Assembly: GCA_964509545.1 (NCBI GenBank)
Contig: CAZDXQ010000040.1
Coordinates: 1 to 34,682, forward strand
DNA: 34,682 bases
Reading direction: 5' to 3'
Source: JADJWR01 sp964509545
Lineage (GTDB): Bacteria; Pseudomonadota; Gammaproteobacteria; Burkholderiales; Burkholderiaceae_F
This document shows, in pieces, positions 23,526 through 31,517 of this stretch (position 1 is the stretch's first letter; every line of letters begins with the position of its first letter). Made by a program: the position numbers and the translations under genes. The notes under the pieces are model-generated. The model did not search any database, was not told the DNA's origin, and worked only from the letters and a program-made list of their open reading frames with translations.

Positions 23526-24347
23526 CTAAGGGTCAGCGATCTCGGCCGTGCTGCGCCCGACGCAGGCGCGCTCGATGCCGGCGAGATCGCGCAGCGTTTC
23601 GATATCGATGAACCCGGCCGCAGCGAACAGCGCCCGGACCGCTGGCGCCTGATCAAAACCGTGCTCGACCACCAGCCAGCCGCATTGATTCAGGTGCAGC
23701 CGCGCACCGGCGATGATCGGCCTGAGCGCCTCGAGCCCGTCGGCGCCGGCCACCAGCGCCTGCCGAGGTTCGTGGCCGAGCTCCTGCAGGTGCGGATCGG
23801 CGGCGGCGACGTAAGGCGGATTGGCGACGATCATGTCGTACCGGTCGCGCACATTCTCGTACCAGTCGCTGCACACGAACTCGACCTTGGCGCCGAGGCG
23901 CAGCGCGTTGCCGCGGGCAACGGCCAGCGCTTCGGGGCAACGGTCCGTGGCCAGGACGTGGGCGTCGGGCCGTTCCAGCACCAGCGTGACGGCGATGCAG
24001 CCCGAGCCGGTGCCGAGATCGAGCAGACGCGGCGCCCGTCGGTCCCGCAGCCTCGCCAGCGCGGCTTCGACCAGCAGTTCGGTTTCCGGGCGCGGCACGA
24101 GAACCGCGGTCGACACCGCGAATCGCCGGCCGTAAAACTCCCTGTCGCCAAGCAGGTAAGCGACCGGCTCGCCCTGTTCGCGGCGCATGCACAGGGCGGC
24201 GAAACGTGCTTCGGCTGCGGCGCCGACCGGCCGCTGCGGGTGCGCGATCAGCGATTCGACCGTCGTTTCGAGCACCGCGGCCAGCAGCCGGCGCGCCTCC
24301 GAACGCGGCAGCGATGAGTCGGCCAGCAGTCGTGCGGCCGTGCTCAC
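23526..24347 (-). CDS. prmC: Peptide chain release factor glutamine methyltransferase
   Basis: PrmC (HemK) methylates the Gln of the GGQ motif in release factors RF1 and RF2. The 273-residue protein has the N-terminal helical domain, VLVPRPETELLVE, the SAM site LLDLGTGSGCIAV (GTGSG at 112-116), and catalytic NPPY (176-179), followed by YVAAADPHL. Start is GTG at 24347, overlapping the fumC stop (GTGA). Its target RF1 (prfA) is in the same transcript with fumC between them. The stop is followed by an unusually long gap. Confidence 0.95.
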   Translation of the reverse strand: MSTAARLLADSSLPRSEARRLLAAVLETTVESLIAHPQRPVGAAAEARFAALCMRREQGEPVAYLLGDREFYGRRFAVSTAVLVPRPETELLVEAALARLRDRRAPRLLDLGTGSGCIAVTLVLERPDAHVLATDRCPEALAVARGNALRLGAKVEFVCSDWYENVRDRYDMIVANPPYVAAADPHLQELGHEPRQALVAGADGLEALRPIIAGARLHLNQCGWLVVEHGFDQAPAVRALFAAAGFIDIETLRDLAGIERACVGRSTAEIADP

Positions 24348-25738
24348 TGCGCGCCGGGGCCGGTCATCGACTCGGCGCGAACCCAGCGATCGAACTGCTC
24401 GCTGCTGACGAAGCCCGCCGCCAGCGCCGCTTCTCGCAGGCTGCTGCCTTCGTGATGCGCCTTCTTGGCGATGGCCGCCGCCTTTTCATAGCCGATGTGC
24501 GGCGCCAGCGCGGTGACCAGCATCAGCGAGCGGCCGACCAGTTCGCCGATGCGTTCGCGGTTCGGCTCGATGCCGCGCGCGCAATGCGCATCGAACCCGG
24601 CCATGCCGTCGGCGAGCAGGCGAATCGACTGCAGCACGTTGTGCGCGACGAGCGGCTTGTAGACATTCAGCTCGAAGTTGCCGCTCATCGCGCCGATCTG
24701 GATGGCGACATCATTGCCGGCGACCTGCGCGCCGACCATGGTCAGCATCTCGCACTGGGTCGGGTTGACCTTGCCGGGCATGATCGACGAGCCCGGCTCG
24801 TTCTCGGGGATGGTGATCTCGCCGATCCCGGCGCGCGGGCCACTCGCCAGCCAGCGGATGTCGTTGGCGATCTTGTTCAACGCGGCTGCCAGCGTCTTCA
24901 GCGCGCCGTGCAGCGCCAGCAGCGGCTCATGTCCGGCCAGCGCCGCGAACTTGTTCGGAGCGTCGACGAAGGCGAGCCCGGTATCGGCGGCAAGCCGCGC
25001 TGCCACGCGCGCGCCGAACTCGGGATGCGTGTTCAAGCCGGTGCCGACTGCGGTGCCGCCGATCGCCAGTTGGAGCACCGCCGGCTGCGCGGCGGCGATG
25101 GCAGCAGCTGCGATGTCGAGTTGCGCCACGTAGCCCGAGAACTCCTGGCCCAGGGTCAGCGGCGTGGCGTCCTGCAGGTGCGTGCGGCCGATCTTGACGA
25201 TGCCGGCGAACACGTCGGCCTTGGCCTGCAGCGTCGCACGCAGCGCGGCCAGCGCCGGCCGCAGCCTGTGCGCGACCTGCAGCGACGCGGCCACATGCAT
25301 CGCGGTTGGAAAGACGTCGTTGCTGCTCTGGCCGCGGTTGACCTCGTCGTTGGGATGAACGCTGCGCGCCGCGCCGCGGCTGCCGCCGAGCAGTTCCGAG
25401 GCGCGGTTCGCCAGCACCTCGTTCACGTTCATGTTGGTCTGCGTGCCCGAGCCGGTCTGCCAGACGGACAACGGAAACTCGGCCTCGTGCCGGCCGTCGA
25501 GCACCTCGTCGCAGGCCGCGCAAATCGCGTCGGCCTTGCGCGCGTCGAGCTGGCCCAGCTCGCGGTTGACCCCGGCTGCCGCGCGCTTCACGCGCACCAG
25601 CGCATGGACCAGTTCGCGCGGCATCTTTTCGGTCGACACGGCGAAGAACTGCAGCGAACGCTGCGTCTGCGCGCCCCACAGCCGCTCGGCCGGCACCTCG
25701 ATCGGGCCGAAGGTGTCCTTCTCGGTGCGCGTGCCCAT
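24344..25738 (-). CDS. fumC: Class II fumarate hydratase
   Basis: FumC is the iron-free, oxidation-resistant fumarase of the TCA cycle (fumarate to L-malate). The 464-residue protein has GPIEVPAERLWGAQTQRSLQ at the N-terminus, QTGSGTQTNMNVNEVLANRA, HPNDEVNRGQSSNDVFPTAM, RTHLQDATPLTLGQEF, and the superfamily signature GSSIMPGKVNPTQ with the catalytic Ser. The ATG at 25738 gives the normal length. It lies 5 bases after prfA and overlaps prmC, so it splits the usual prfA-prmC pair while keeping tight coupling. Confidence 0.96.
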   Translation of the reverse strand: MGTRTEKDTFGPIEVPAERLWGAQTQRSLQFFAVSTEKMPRELVHALVRVKRAAAGVNRELGQLDARKADAICAACDEVLDGRHEAEFPLSVWQTGSGTQTNMNVNEVLANRASELLGGSRGAARSVHPNDEVNRGQSSNDVFPTAMHVAASLQVAHRLRPALAALRATLQAKADVFAGIVKIGRTHLQDATPLTLGQEFSGYVAQLDIAAAAIAAAQPAVLQLAIGGTAVGTGLNTHPEFGARVAARLAADTGLAFVDAPNKFAALAGHEPLLALHGALKTLAAALNKIANDIRWLASGPRAGIGEITIPENEPGSSIMPGKVNPTQCEMLTMVGAQVAGNDVAIQIGAMSGNFELNVYKPLVAHNVLQSIRLLADGMAGFDAHCARGIEPNRERIGELVGRSLMLVTALAPHIGYEKAAAIAKKAHHEGSSLREAALAAGFVSSEQFDRWVRAESMTGPGAQ

Positions 25739-25743
25739 CGTGA

Positions 25744-26826
25744 TCACCCCGCTTCCGCCAGTGCGGCGAGTTGTTCGGCCTGGTGTTCCGCGGTCAAGGC
25801 GGCGGTCAGCTCGGAGAGATCGCCGTCCATGATCTGGTCGATCTTGTACAGCGTCAGGTTGATCCGGTGATCCGTGACACGCCCCTGCGGGAAGTTGTAG
25901 GTGCGGATGCGCTCCGAGCGGTCGCCGGAGCCGATCAGGCTCTTTCGTGTCGATGCTTCCTTCGCCTGCGCCTCCTGCACCTGCTTGTCCTTCAGTCGCG
26001 CAGCGAGCACCTTCATCGCCCGCTCGCGGTTCTTGTGCTGGCTGCGGTCGTCCTGGCACTCGACGACGATGCCCGTGGGCAGGTGCGTGAGCCGAACGGC
26101 CGACTCGGTCTTGTTCACGTGCTGCCCGCCCGCCCCGGAGGCGCGGAAGACATCGATCCGCAGCTCGGACGGGTCGATCTTGACGTCGTCGATCTCGTCG
26201 GCCTCGGCCAGCACCGCCACCGTGCAGGCGGAGGTGTGGATGCGTCCCTGCGCCTCGGTCTCGGGCACCCGCTGCACGCGGTGGCCGCCAGACTCGAACT
26301 TCAGCTTCGAGTAGGCGCCGGCACCCTCGATGCGCACGATCACCTCCTTGTAGCCGCCTAGATCCGAAGGCGATTCGGAGATCAACTCGGTCTTCCAGCG
26401 GTTGCGTTCGGCGTAGCGCATGTACATGCGCAGCAGGTCGCCGGCGAACAGCGCCGATTCATCGCCGCCGGTGCCGGCGCGGATCTCGAGGAAGACGTTG
26501 CGTTCGTCGTTCGGGTCTTTGGGCAGCAGCAGCCGCTGCAACTCGGCCTCGAGCGCGTCGATCCGGCCGCGCGCGGCGTGGACCTCCTCCTCGGCCAGCA
26601 CCTTCATGTCTGGATCGGCGAGCATCTCCTGCGCCGCGAGCAGGTCCGCCTGCGCCCGGTTGTAGTCGTGGAAGCCGGCGACCACGGGTTCGATCTCGGC
26701 GCGCTCCTGGCCCAGCGCGCGGAAGCGGTTCATGTCGCGCGCCGCGTCCTCGCGCGAAAGCAGCGCGTCGATCTCGGTCATCCGCTTCGCCAGCTGGGCG
26801 AGCTTGCTGTGCATGGAAGGTTTCAT
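25744..26826 (-). CDS. prfA: Peptide chain release factor 1
   Basis: RF1 ends translation at UAA and UAG. The 360-residue protein matches E. coli RF1 exactly in landmark positions: the stop-codon recognition tripeptide PET at 188-190 (P-x-T) and GGQ at 233-235 (ASGAGGQHVNKTESAVR). The start at 26826 (MKPSMHSKL) gives the normal length; the open frame extends about 20 codons upstream but without family similarity. PrmC, which methylates this Gln, is encoded downstream. hemA lies 66 bases upstream. Confidence 0.97.
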   Translation of the reverse strand: MKPSMHSKLAQLAKRMTEIDALLSREDAARDMNRFRALGQERAEIEPVVAGFHDYNRAQADLLAAQEMLADPDMKVLAEEEVHAARGRIDALEAELQRLLLPKDPNDERNVFLEIRAGTGGDESALFAGDLLRMYMRYAERNRWKTELISESPSDLGGYKEVIVRIEGAGAYSKLKFESGGHRVQRVPETEAQGRIHTSACTVAVLAEADEIDDVKIDPSELRIDVFRASGAGGQHVNKTESAVRLTHLPTGIVVECQDDRSQHKNRERAMKVLAARLKDKQVQEAQAKEASTRKSLIGSGDRSERIRTYNFPQGRVTDHRINLTLYKIDQIMDGDLSELTAALTAEHQAEQLAALAEAG

Positions 26827-26892
26827 CGGATTGAGGAGGGCGGCAACAGCCGAAGGGCCGGCACCGCCGGCTCCGGCGCTTCGCACCGCCAG

Positions 26893-28182
26893 CTAATGCT
26901 CGGGTTGGGAATAAAAGCGCGACAGCAGCTCGATCAGCTGTGCGCGCGAGGCGTCGTCGTGGCCCGCGGCCTGGTGCAGCGCCGAGACGGGTGCGTGCAG
27001 GAATTTGTTGGTCAGCGCCTGCGCCAGCAGTTCGATCACCGCTTCGGGCGATTCGCCGCGCGCCAGCAGCTTCTTGGCCCGCTCGATCTCCAGCGCCGTC
27101 AGGCTTTCCGCCCGGCTGCGCAGGCCCTGGATCACCGGCACTGCGGCGCGGGTGCGGACCCAGGCGTCAAAGTCGCGCACGCGCGTTTCGATGATCGCCT
27201 CGGCCTGCGCCACCGCGGCCTGCCGATTCTCGGTGCCGGTGGCGACGATCCGGCCAAGATCGTCGACGGTGTAGACGTAGACGTCCTCCAGCCGCGCCAC
27301 TTCCTGCTCGACGTCGCGCGGCACCGCCAGGTCGACGATGAACATGGGCCGGTGGCGGCGGCTCTTGACCGCGCGCTCGACCATGCCCAGGCCGATGATC
27401 GGCAGCGTGCTCGCAGTGCAGGAGACGACGATGTCGAAACGGGCCAGGCTTTCCGGCAACTCGGCCAGCCGCATCGCGTGGCCCTGGAAGCGGTGAGCGA
27501 GGCTGGCCGCCCGCTCCACCGTGCGGTTGGCCACGGTGATCGATTTCGGACGCCGCGCGGCGATGTGCGTTGCGGTCAGCTCGATCATCTCGCCGGCGCC
27601 GACAAGCAGCACCTCGCTCGCCTTCAGCTCGCCGAAAATGCTTTCGGCAACGCGCACGGCTGCGGCCGCCATCGACACCGAGTGCGCACCGATCTCGGTG
27701 CTCGATCGCACCTCCTTGGCGACGGCGAACGTGCGCTGGAACAGGTGATTGAGCAGCAGCCCGAGGCCGCCGGCCTCGCGCGACAGGCGCTCGGCCTGCT
27801 TCATCTGGCCGAGGATCTGCGGCTCGCCGAGCACCATCGAATCCAGGCCGCTGGCGACGCGAAAGGCGTGGCGCACGGCATCGGCCTGCGGCAGCAGATA
27901 CGCTGAGCGGCGAAACTCGTCGCTGTCGAGGCGCTTTTCCTGAGCGATGAAATCCGCAAGCGCCACGCCGGCCGCCTGCGGCTGTTCGACGGCGCAGTAC
28001 AGCTCGGTGCGGTTACAGGTCGAGACGATCGCCGCTTCCGTCAGCCGGCCCCGGCTGCGGTCGGCGAGACGATCGCGCATCCTGGCGATGGTGCTGCCCA
28101 CCTCCTCGGGCACGAACGCCACCCGTTCGCGCAGCGCGAGCGGCGCGGTCTGGTGGTTGAGCCCAAGGGTGAGCAGTTGCAT
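26893..28182 (-). CDS. hemA: Glutamyl-tRNA reductase
   Basis: HemA reduces glutamyl-tRNA to glutamate-1-semialdehyde with NADPH, the first step of C5 haem synthesis. The 429-residue protein begins MQLLTLGLNHQTAPLALRER. The active-site Cys56 is in VSTCNRTELYC, followed by LGEPQILGQMKQA, the NADPH-site VLLVGAGEMIELTATHIA, and VDLAVPRDVE. The ATG at 28182 is chosen because the conserved sequence begins there. A TATAAT box lies 21 bases upstream. First gene of the hemA-prfA-fumC-prmC run. Confidence 0.97.
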   Translation of the reverse strand: MQLLTLGLNHQTAPLALRERVAFVPEEVGSTIARMRDRLADRSRGRLTEAAIVSTCNRTELYCAVEQPQAAGVALADFIAQEKRLDSDEFRRSAYLLPQADAVRHAFRVASGLDSMVLGEPQILGQMKQAERLSREAGGLGLLLNHLFQRTFAVAKEVRSSTEIGAHSVSMAAAAVRVAESIFGELKASEVLLVGAGEMIELTATHIAARRPKSITVANRTVERAASLAHRFQGHAMRLAELPESLARFDIVVSCTASTLPIIGLGMVERAVKSRRHRPMFIVDLAVPRDVEQEVARLEDVYVYTVDDLGRIVATGTENRQAAVAQAEAIIETRVRDFDAWVRTRAAVPVIQGLRSRAESLTALEIERAKKLLARGESPEAVIELLAQALTNKFLHAPVSALHQAAGHDDASRAQLIELLSRFYSQPEH

Positions 28183-28203
28183 AAATCTTTGATTCCCGTG
28201 GAG

Positions 28204-28209
28204 ATTATA
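28204..28209 (-). promoter_or_regulatory. -10 box for hemA
   Basis: A consensus TATAAT on the minus strand, 21 bases before the hemA ATG. No good -35 with 16-18 spacing is visible. The divergent gene at 28320 starts 110 bases away. Confidence 0.55.
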
Positions 28210-28319
28210 CGAACCACCCGGGCTCGGAGTGTGAACGACCGTGGCGGCGTGGCGCTTGACCCACCGCAAGCTATGGCACGATCGCCGTAACGTCAATCCT
28301 GCCCGGCCGGAGGCCTGCG

Positions 28320-28565
28320 ATGTCGATCGTCTGGACCATTGTCGTCGGATTCGTGGTCGGCCTGCTGGCGCGTGCCGTCATGCCGGGAGAACAGAAGCTT
28401 GGCCTGATCATGACCACGGTGCTCGGCATCGCCGGCTCGGTGCTGGCCGGCTACCTGGGGCAGGCGATCGGGCTGTACCACGCCGGGCAGGGCGCCGGTT
28501 TCATCGGTTCGATCGTCGGCGCGCTGATCCTGCTGTTCGGCTATGGCCTGCTGAAGAAGAAGTAG
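28320..28565 (+). CDS. GlsB/YeaQ/YmgE family membrane protein
   Basis: A small inner-membrane protein of 81 residues, also called transglycosylase-associated protein. It has three hydrophobic segments (about 3-20, 30-49, 59-78) and the family motifs GLLARAVMPG, MTTVLGIAGSVLAGYLG, and GAGFIGSIVGALILL. GGAGG stands 6 bases before the ATG. E. coli homologues are induced in stationary phase and stress; the function here is unknown. A TTGACC at 28256-28261 could be a -35, with no clear -10. Divergent from hemA. Confidence 0.92.
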   Translation: MSIVWTIVVGFVVGLLARAVMPGEQKLGLIMTTVLGIAGSVLAGYLGQAIGLYHAGQGAGFIGSIVGALILLFGYGLLKKK

Positions 28566-28674
28566 TCGGCACATCGCGCAGGCGCGCTGCCGCAGCCGCA
28601 GCAGGCGGCCTGCTTCCCCGCCAGTGCGCGGGCGGTGCTTCGGGTTCAGAGCCGCGCCGTGTAGCCTCAGCGGC

Positions 28675-28680
28675 GATACT
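28675..28680 (+). promoter_or_regulatory. Possible -10 box for the pcaD-pcaC fusion gene
   Basis: GATACT, 62 bases before the ATG at 28743, within CGGCGATACTGC. No -35 visible. Confidence 0.3.
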
Positions 28681-28742
28681 GCGGCGGCGAGACAACTTTC
28701 GCTGTGCCCGTCGCAGCACTGCCAACCCTGTGGAGCCGACCC

Positions 28743-29924
28743 ATGCCTATCGCCCAGCTTGCCGACGTTCGCCTGCACTACGAACTCGAAGGCGATCCGC
28801 AGCGACCGGTGCTGATGCTGTGCAATTCGCTCGGCACGACGCTGGACATGTGGGCGCCGCAGATGCCGGCGTTTCTCGCCCACTTCCGTGTGCTTCGCTA
28901 CGACACGCGCGGCCACGGCGACTCCGAGATCACTCCCAGCGAATACAGCATCGCGCAGCTCGGCGGCGACGCGGTGGCGCTGCTCGATCACCTCGGCATC
29001 GAGCGCGTCGCCTTTTGCGGCCTGTCGATGGGCGGCATGACCGGCATGTGGCTCGGCGCGCATCGGCCGGAGCGCGTCGAGCGGCTGGTGCTGGCCAACA
29101 CCGGCGCCAAGGTCGGCGACCCGTCGGTCTGGGCCGCGCGCTTCGAGGCGATCCGCGCCGGCGGCATGGCGGCGATCACGCCGGCCGTGCTCGACCGCTG
29201 GTTCACTGGCCGCTACCAGCGGCTGGCGGCGAAGGAGGTCGACAAGGTGCGGGCGATGCTGCTGGCGACTTCGCCGGCAGGCTACATCGCCAACGGCGCC
29301 GCCGTGCGTGACATGGACCAGCGCGACAGCCTGGCGCGGATCGCCGCACCGACGCTGGTCATCGGCGGCACGTACGACGGCTCGACGCCGCCCGAACTCG
29401 GCCGCGCCGTGGCGCAGTCGATCAAAGGAGCGCGCTACGTCGAGCTCGACGCGGCGCACCTGTCGAACTGGGAGCAGGCCGGCGCCTTCACGGCGACGGT
29501 GCTGTCGTTCCTCCTCGACGGCGGCCTGAACGAGCGTGCCCGGTTCGAGGCCGGCCTGGCGGTGCGCCGGCCGGTGCTGGGGGCCGAGTACGTCGACCGC
29601 GCGCTGGCTAACCGCTCGGCCCTCAGCGCCGAGTTCCAGGACCTGGTCACGCGCTACTGCTGGGGCGAGATCTGGACCCGCCCGGGGCTGCCGCGGCACA
29701 CGCGCAGCCTGCTGACGATCGCCATGACGCTGGCGCTGAACCGGGCCGACGAAATGCGCCTGCACATGCGCGCCGCGCGCAACAACGGCGTCACGCGCGA
29801 CGAGATCGAGGAAGTGCTGATGCAGGCCGCCATCTACTGCGGCGTGCCGGCGGGCGTCTCAGCGTTCAGGATCGCCGCGGAGGTGTTCGCCGAGCAGGAC
29901 GCGGCGGATGTGGCTGCGAAATGA
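28743..29924 (+). CDS. Fused 3-oxoadipate enol-lactonase / 4-carboxymuconolactone decarboxylase
   Basis: A two-domain protein of 393 residues. Residues 1-260 are an alpha/beta hydrolase like PcaD: GHGDSE, nucleophile Ser95 in FCGLSMGGMTG, Asp212 in GGTYDGSTPPE, His239 in DAAHLSNWEQ. Residues about 262-388 are a CMD/PcaC domain: EIWTRPGLPRHTRSLLTIAM, EMRLHMRAARNNGVTRDEIEEVL and YCGVPAGVSAF. Together they carry out the last ring-lactone steps of the protocatechuate branch of the beta-ketoadipate pathway; such fusions are known as PcaL in actinobacteria. No other pca gene is in the window, so substrate and pathway are inferred. An upstream GTG at 28704 is possible but adds no conserved sequence. 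The stop lies 6 bases before the tRNA-Phe 3' end. Confidence 0.92.
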   Translation: MPIAQLADVRLHYELEGDPQRPVLMLCNSLGTTLDMWAPQMPAFLAHFRVLRYDTRGHGDSEITPSEYSIAQLGGDAVALLDHLGIERVAFCGLSMGGMTGMWLGAHRPERVERLVLANTGAKVGDPSVWAARFEAIRAGGMAAITPAVLDRWFTGRYQRLAAKEVDKVRAMLLATSPAGYIANGAAVRDMDQRDSLARIAAPTLVIGGTYDGSTPPELGRAVAQSIKGARYVELDAAHLSNWEQAGAFTATVLSFLLDGGLNERARFEAGLAVRRPVLGAEYVDRALANRSALSAEFQDLVTRYCWGEIWTRPGLPRHTRSLLTIAMTLALNRADEMRLHMRAARNNGVTRDEIEEVLMQAAIYCGVPAGVSAFRIAAEVFAEQDAADVAAK

Positions 29925-29930
29925 GAGGAG

Positions 29931-30006
<76 letters not shown>

Positions 30007-30372
30007 GTCTTTCGGGTCAGCCACATGCAAGCGCTGATCCGCTCATAACCGCTGCACATGGCAGCGCATGCGCAGGCGAGGAATCGTTCGCGCGTCGAGG
30101 ATGCCTCGCGGAGCGCGATCTTACCCGAACGGCTCTCGGCGGTGGCGCTGTCGCGGGCTGGGGCGGCGTCGCTCCCCGGGAGACGCCTGCGCGCCACCGC
30201 GATGCAATTCAAAGTCGTTCGAGCGCAAGCGTGCAGCAACGAAGTGCGCGGGTTTCGTCGACGGCTTGCGGCAGCGGCGGATTCGGCGGATAACACCGGC
30301 CGGGGTCGTGATCGGCCCCGGGACGCGACACCCCCAATGACGCCAACCGGCCCGAACCACAGGAGCCTGCCC
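30007..30372. other. Gap between tRNA-Phe and the mandelate-racemase-like gene
   Basis: About 366 bases without a convincing gene. The racemase frame stays open back to 30058, but that extension is Arg-rich and unlike the family. A minus-strand TAAGAT (30118-30123) could drive tRNA-Phe. A plus-strand GATAAC (30289-30294) could drive the racemase gene. CCGGGG/CCCCGG (30300-30305 with 30316-30321) can form a hairpin in its leader. Confidence 0.5.
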
Positions 30373-31470
30373 GTGACCCATCACCCTCGTCTGACTCTGC
30401 GCGAACTTCGCGTCCGCGGCGTCCATGTTCCGATGCGCCTGCCGCTGCAGACACGGGGTGGCGCGATCAGCATCGCGCCCTTGGCGCTGATCGACCTGCT
30501 CACCGACGAAGGCGTGACCGGATCGACTTACCTGTTCTGCTATACGCCGCTTGCGCTGAAGCCCGTTGTGCAGACGCTTGCCAATGTCGGCGAGCTGCTG
30601 CGCGGTGATGCGCTGGCACCGCTGGATTTCGATCGCAAGCTGCAAGGGCAATTCCGCCTGCTCGGCGTCAAGGGCGTCGTGGGCATGGCACTGGCCGGCA
30701 TCGACATGGCGGCGTGGGATGCGCTGGCGCGGGCGCAGGGCGTGCCGCTGGTGCGGCTGCTCGGCGCCGCGCCGCGGCCGATTCCGGCCTACAACAGCTG
30801 CGGCCTGGGGCTGATCGGAGCCGAGCGCGCCGCGGCCGAGGCCGAGCAACTGGCGGCGCCGGGCTTCCGCGCGATCAAGGTGCGCCTCGGCTACGCCGAC
30901 GCGAAGACCGACGTCGAGGTGGTCCGCGCCGTGCGCCTCGCCGTCGGTGCGGGCATCGATCTGATGTCCGACTACAACCAGGGCCTGTCGGTGGCCGAGG
31001 CGGTCCTGCGCGCAGAGGCGCTGGCGGGCGAGGGACTGTATTGGGTCGAGGAGCCGACCGCCGCTGATGACCACGCCGGCCATGCCGAAATCCGGCGCAA
31101 GACGCGCCTGCGGATCCAGATGGGCGAGAACTGGTGGGGGCCGCATGAGATGGCGCGCTGCGTTGCGCTCGGCGCATCCGACTTCGGCATGCCGGACGCG
31201 ATGAAGATCGGCGGCGTCACCGGCTGGATGCGCGCGGCGGCGATTGCCGACTCGGCGGGCCTGCCGATATCGAGCCACCTGTTTCCCGAGATCAGCGCCC
31301 ACCTGCTGGCGGCGTCGCCGACCGGCCACTGGCTCGAATACGTGGATTGGGCCGATCCCATCCTGCGCGAACCGTTGCGGGTCGAAAGCGGATTGGCCGT
31401 CGTGCCCGACACGCCCGGCTGCGGCATCGCCTGGAACGAGGCGGCCGTCGAGCGCTTTCTCGTCCATTGA
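30373..31470 (+). CDS. Enolase-superfamily enzyme, mandelate-racemase-like
   Basis: A 365-residue enzyme very close in layout to Pseudomonas putida mandelate racemase, with a constant offset of 5. Metal ligands Asp200, Glu226 and Glu252 match MR Asp195, Glu221, Glu247. The catalytic His302 (SSHLFPEISAHLL) with Asp275, and Glu322, match His297, Asp270 and Glu317. Lys169 matches Lys164, but the second lysine, MR's catalytic Lys166, is Arg171 (AIKVRLGY). MPDAMKIGGVTGW is identical to what I recall of MR. A changed reaction is likely: perhaps one-base racemisation, dehydration or another alpha-proton chemistry. GTG 30373 is chosen as start for its AGGAG 7 bases upstream; ATG 30337 is the alternative. 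The following hydrolase gene is closely coupled. Confidence 0.88.
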   Translation: MTHHPRLTLRELRVRGVHVPMRLPLQTRGGAISIAPLALIDLLTDEGVTGSTYLFCYTPLALKPVVQTLANVGELLRGDALAPLDFDRKLQGQFRLLGVKGVVGMALAGIDMAAWDALARAQGVPLVRLLGAAPRPIPAYNSCGLGLIGAERAAAEAEQLAAPGFRAIKVRLGYADAKTDVEVVRAVRLAVGAGIDLMSDYNQGLSVAEAVLRAEALAGEGLYWVEEPTAADDHAGHAEIRRKTRLRIQMGENWWGPHEMARCVALGASDFGMPDAMKIGGVTGWMRAAAIADSAGLPISSHLFPEISAHLLAASPTGHWLEYVDWADPILREPLRVESGLAVVPDTPGCGIAWNEAAVERFLVH

Positions 31471-31517
31471 CGACGAGCGCCATCGTCGACGACGCCGCGA
31501 TCGCGTCGAGGTCCGTC

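Noticed and set aside
23245..23529. Open frame of 94 codons in the prmC-grxD gap
   Set aside because: Rich in Arg, Pro and Ala, no ribosome binding site, no motif, and it runs through the hairpin. Overlapping frames on the other strand look the same.
28274..28280. TGGCACG as the -24 half of a sigma54 promoter before the GlsB-like gene
   Set aside because: The required GC of the -12 element at the right spacing, in a TTGCA-like context, is not present (ATCGCCGTA follows).
30058..30372. N-terminal extension of the mandelate-racemase-like gene to 30058
   Set aside because: The extra residues are Arg-rich and unrelated to the family, while GTG 30373 has AGGAG at 7 bases and gives a family-length protein.
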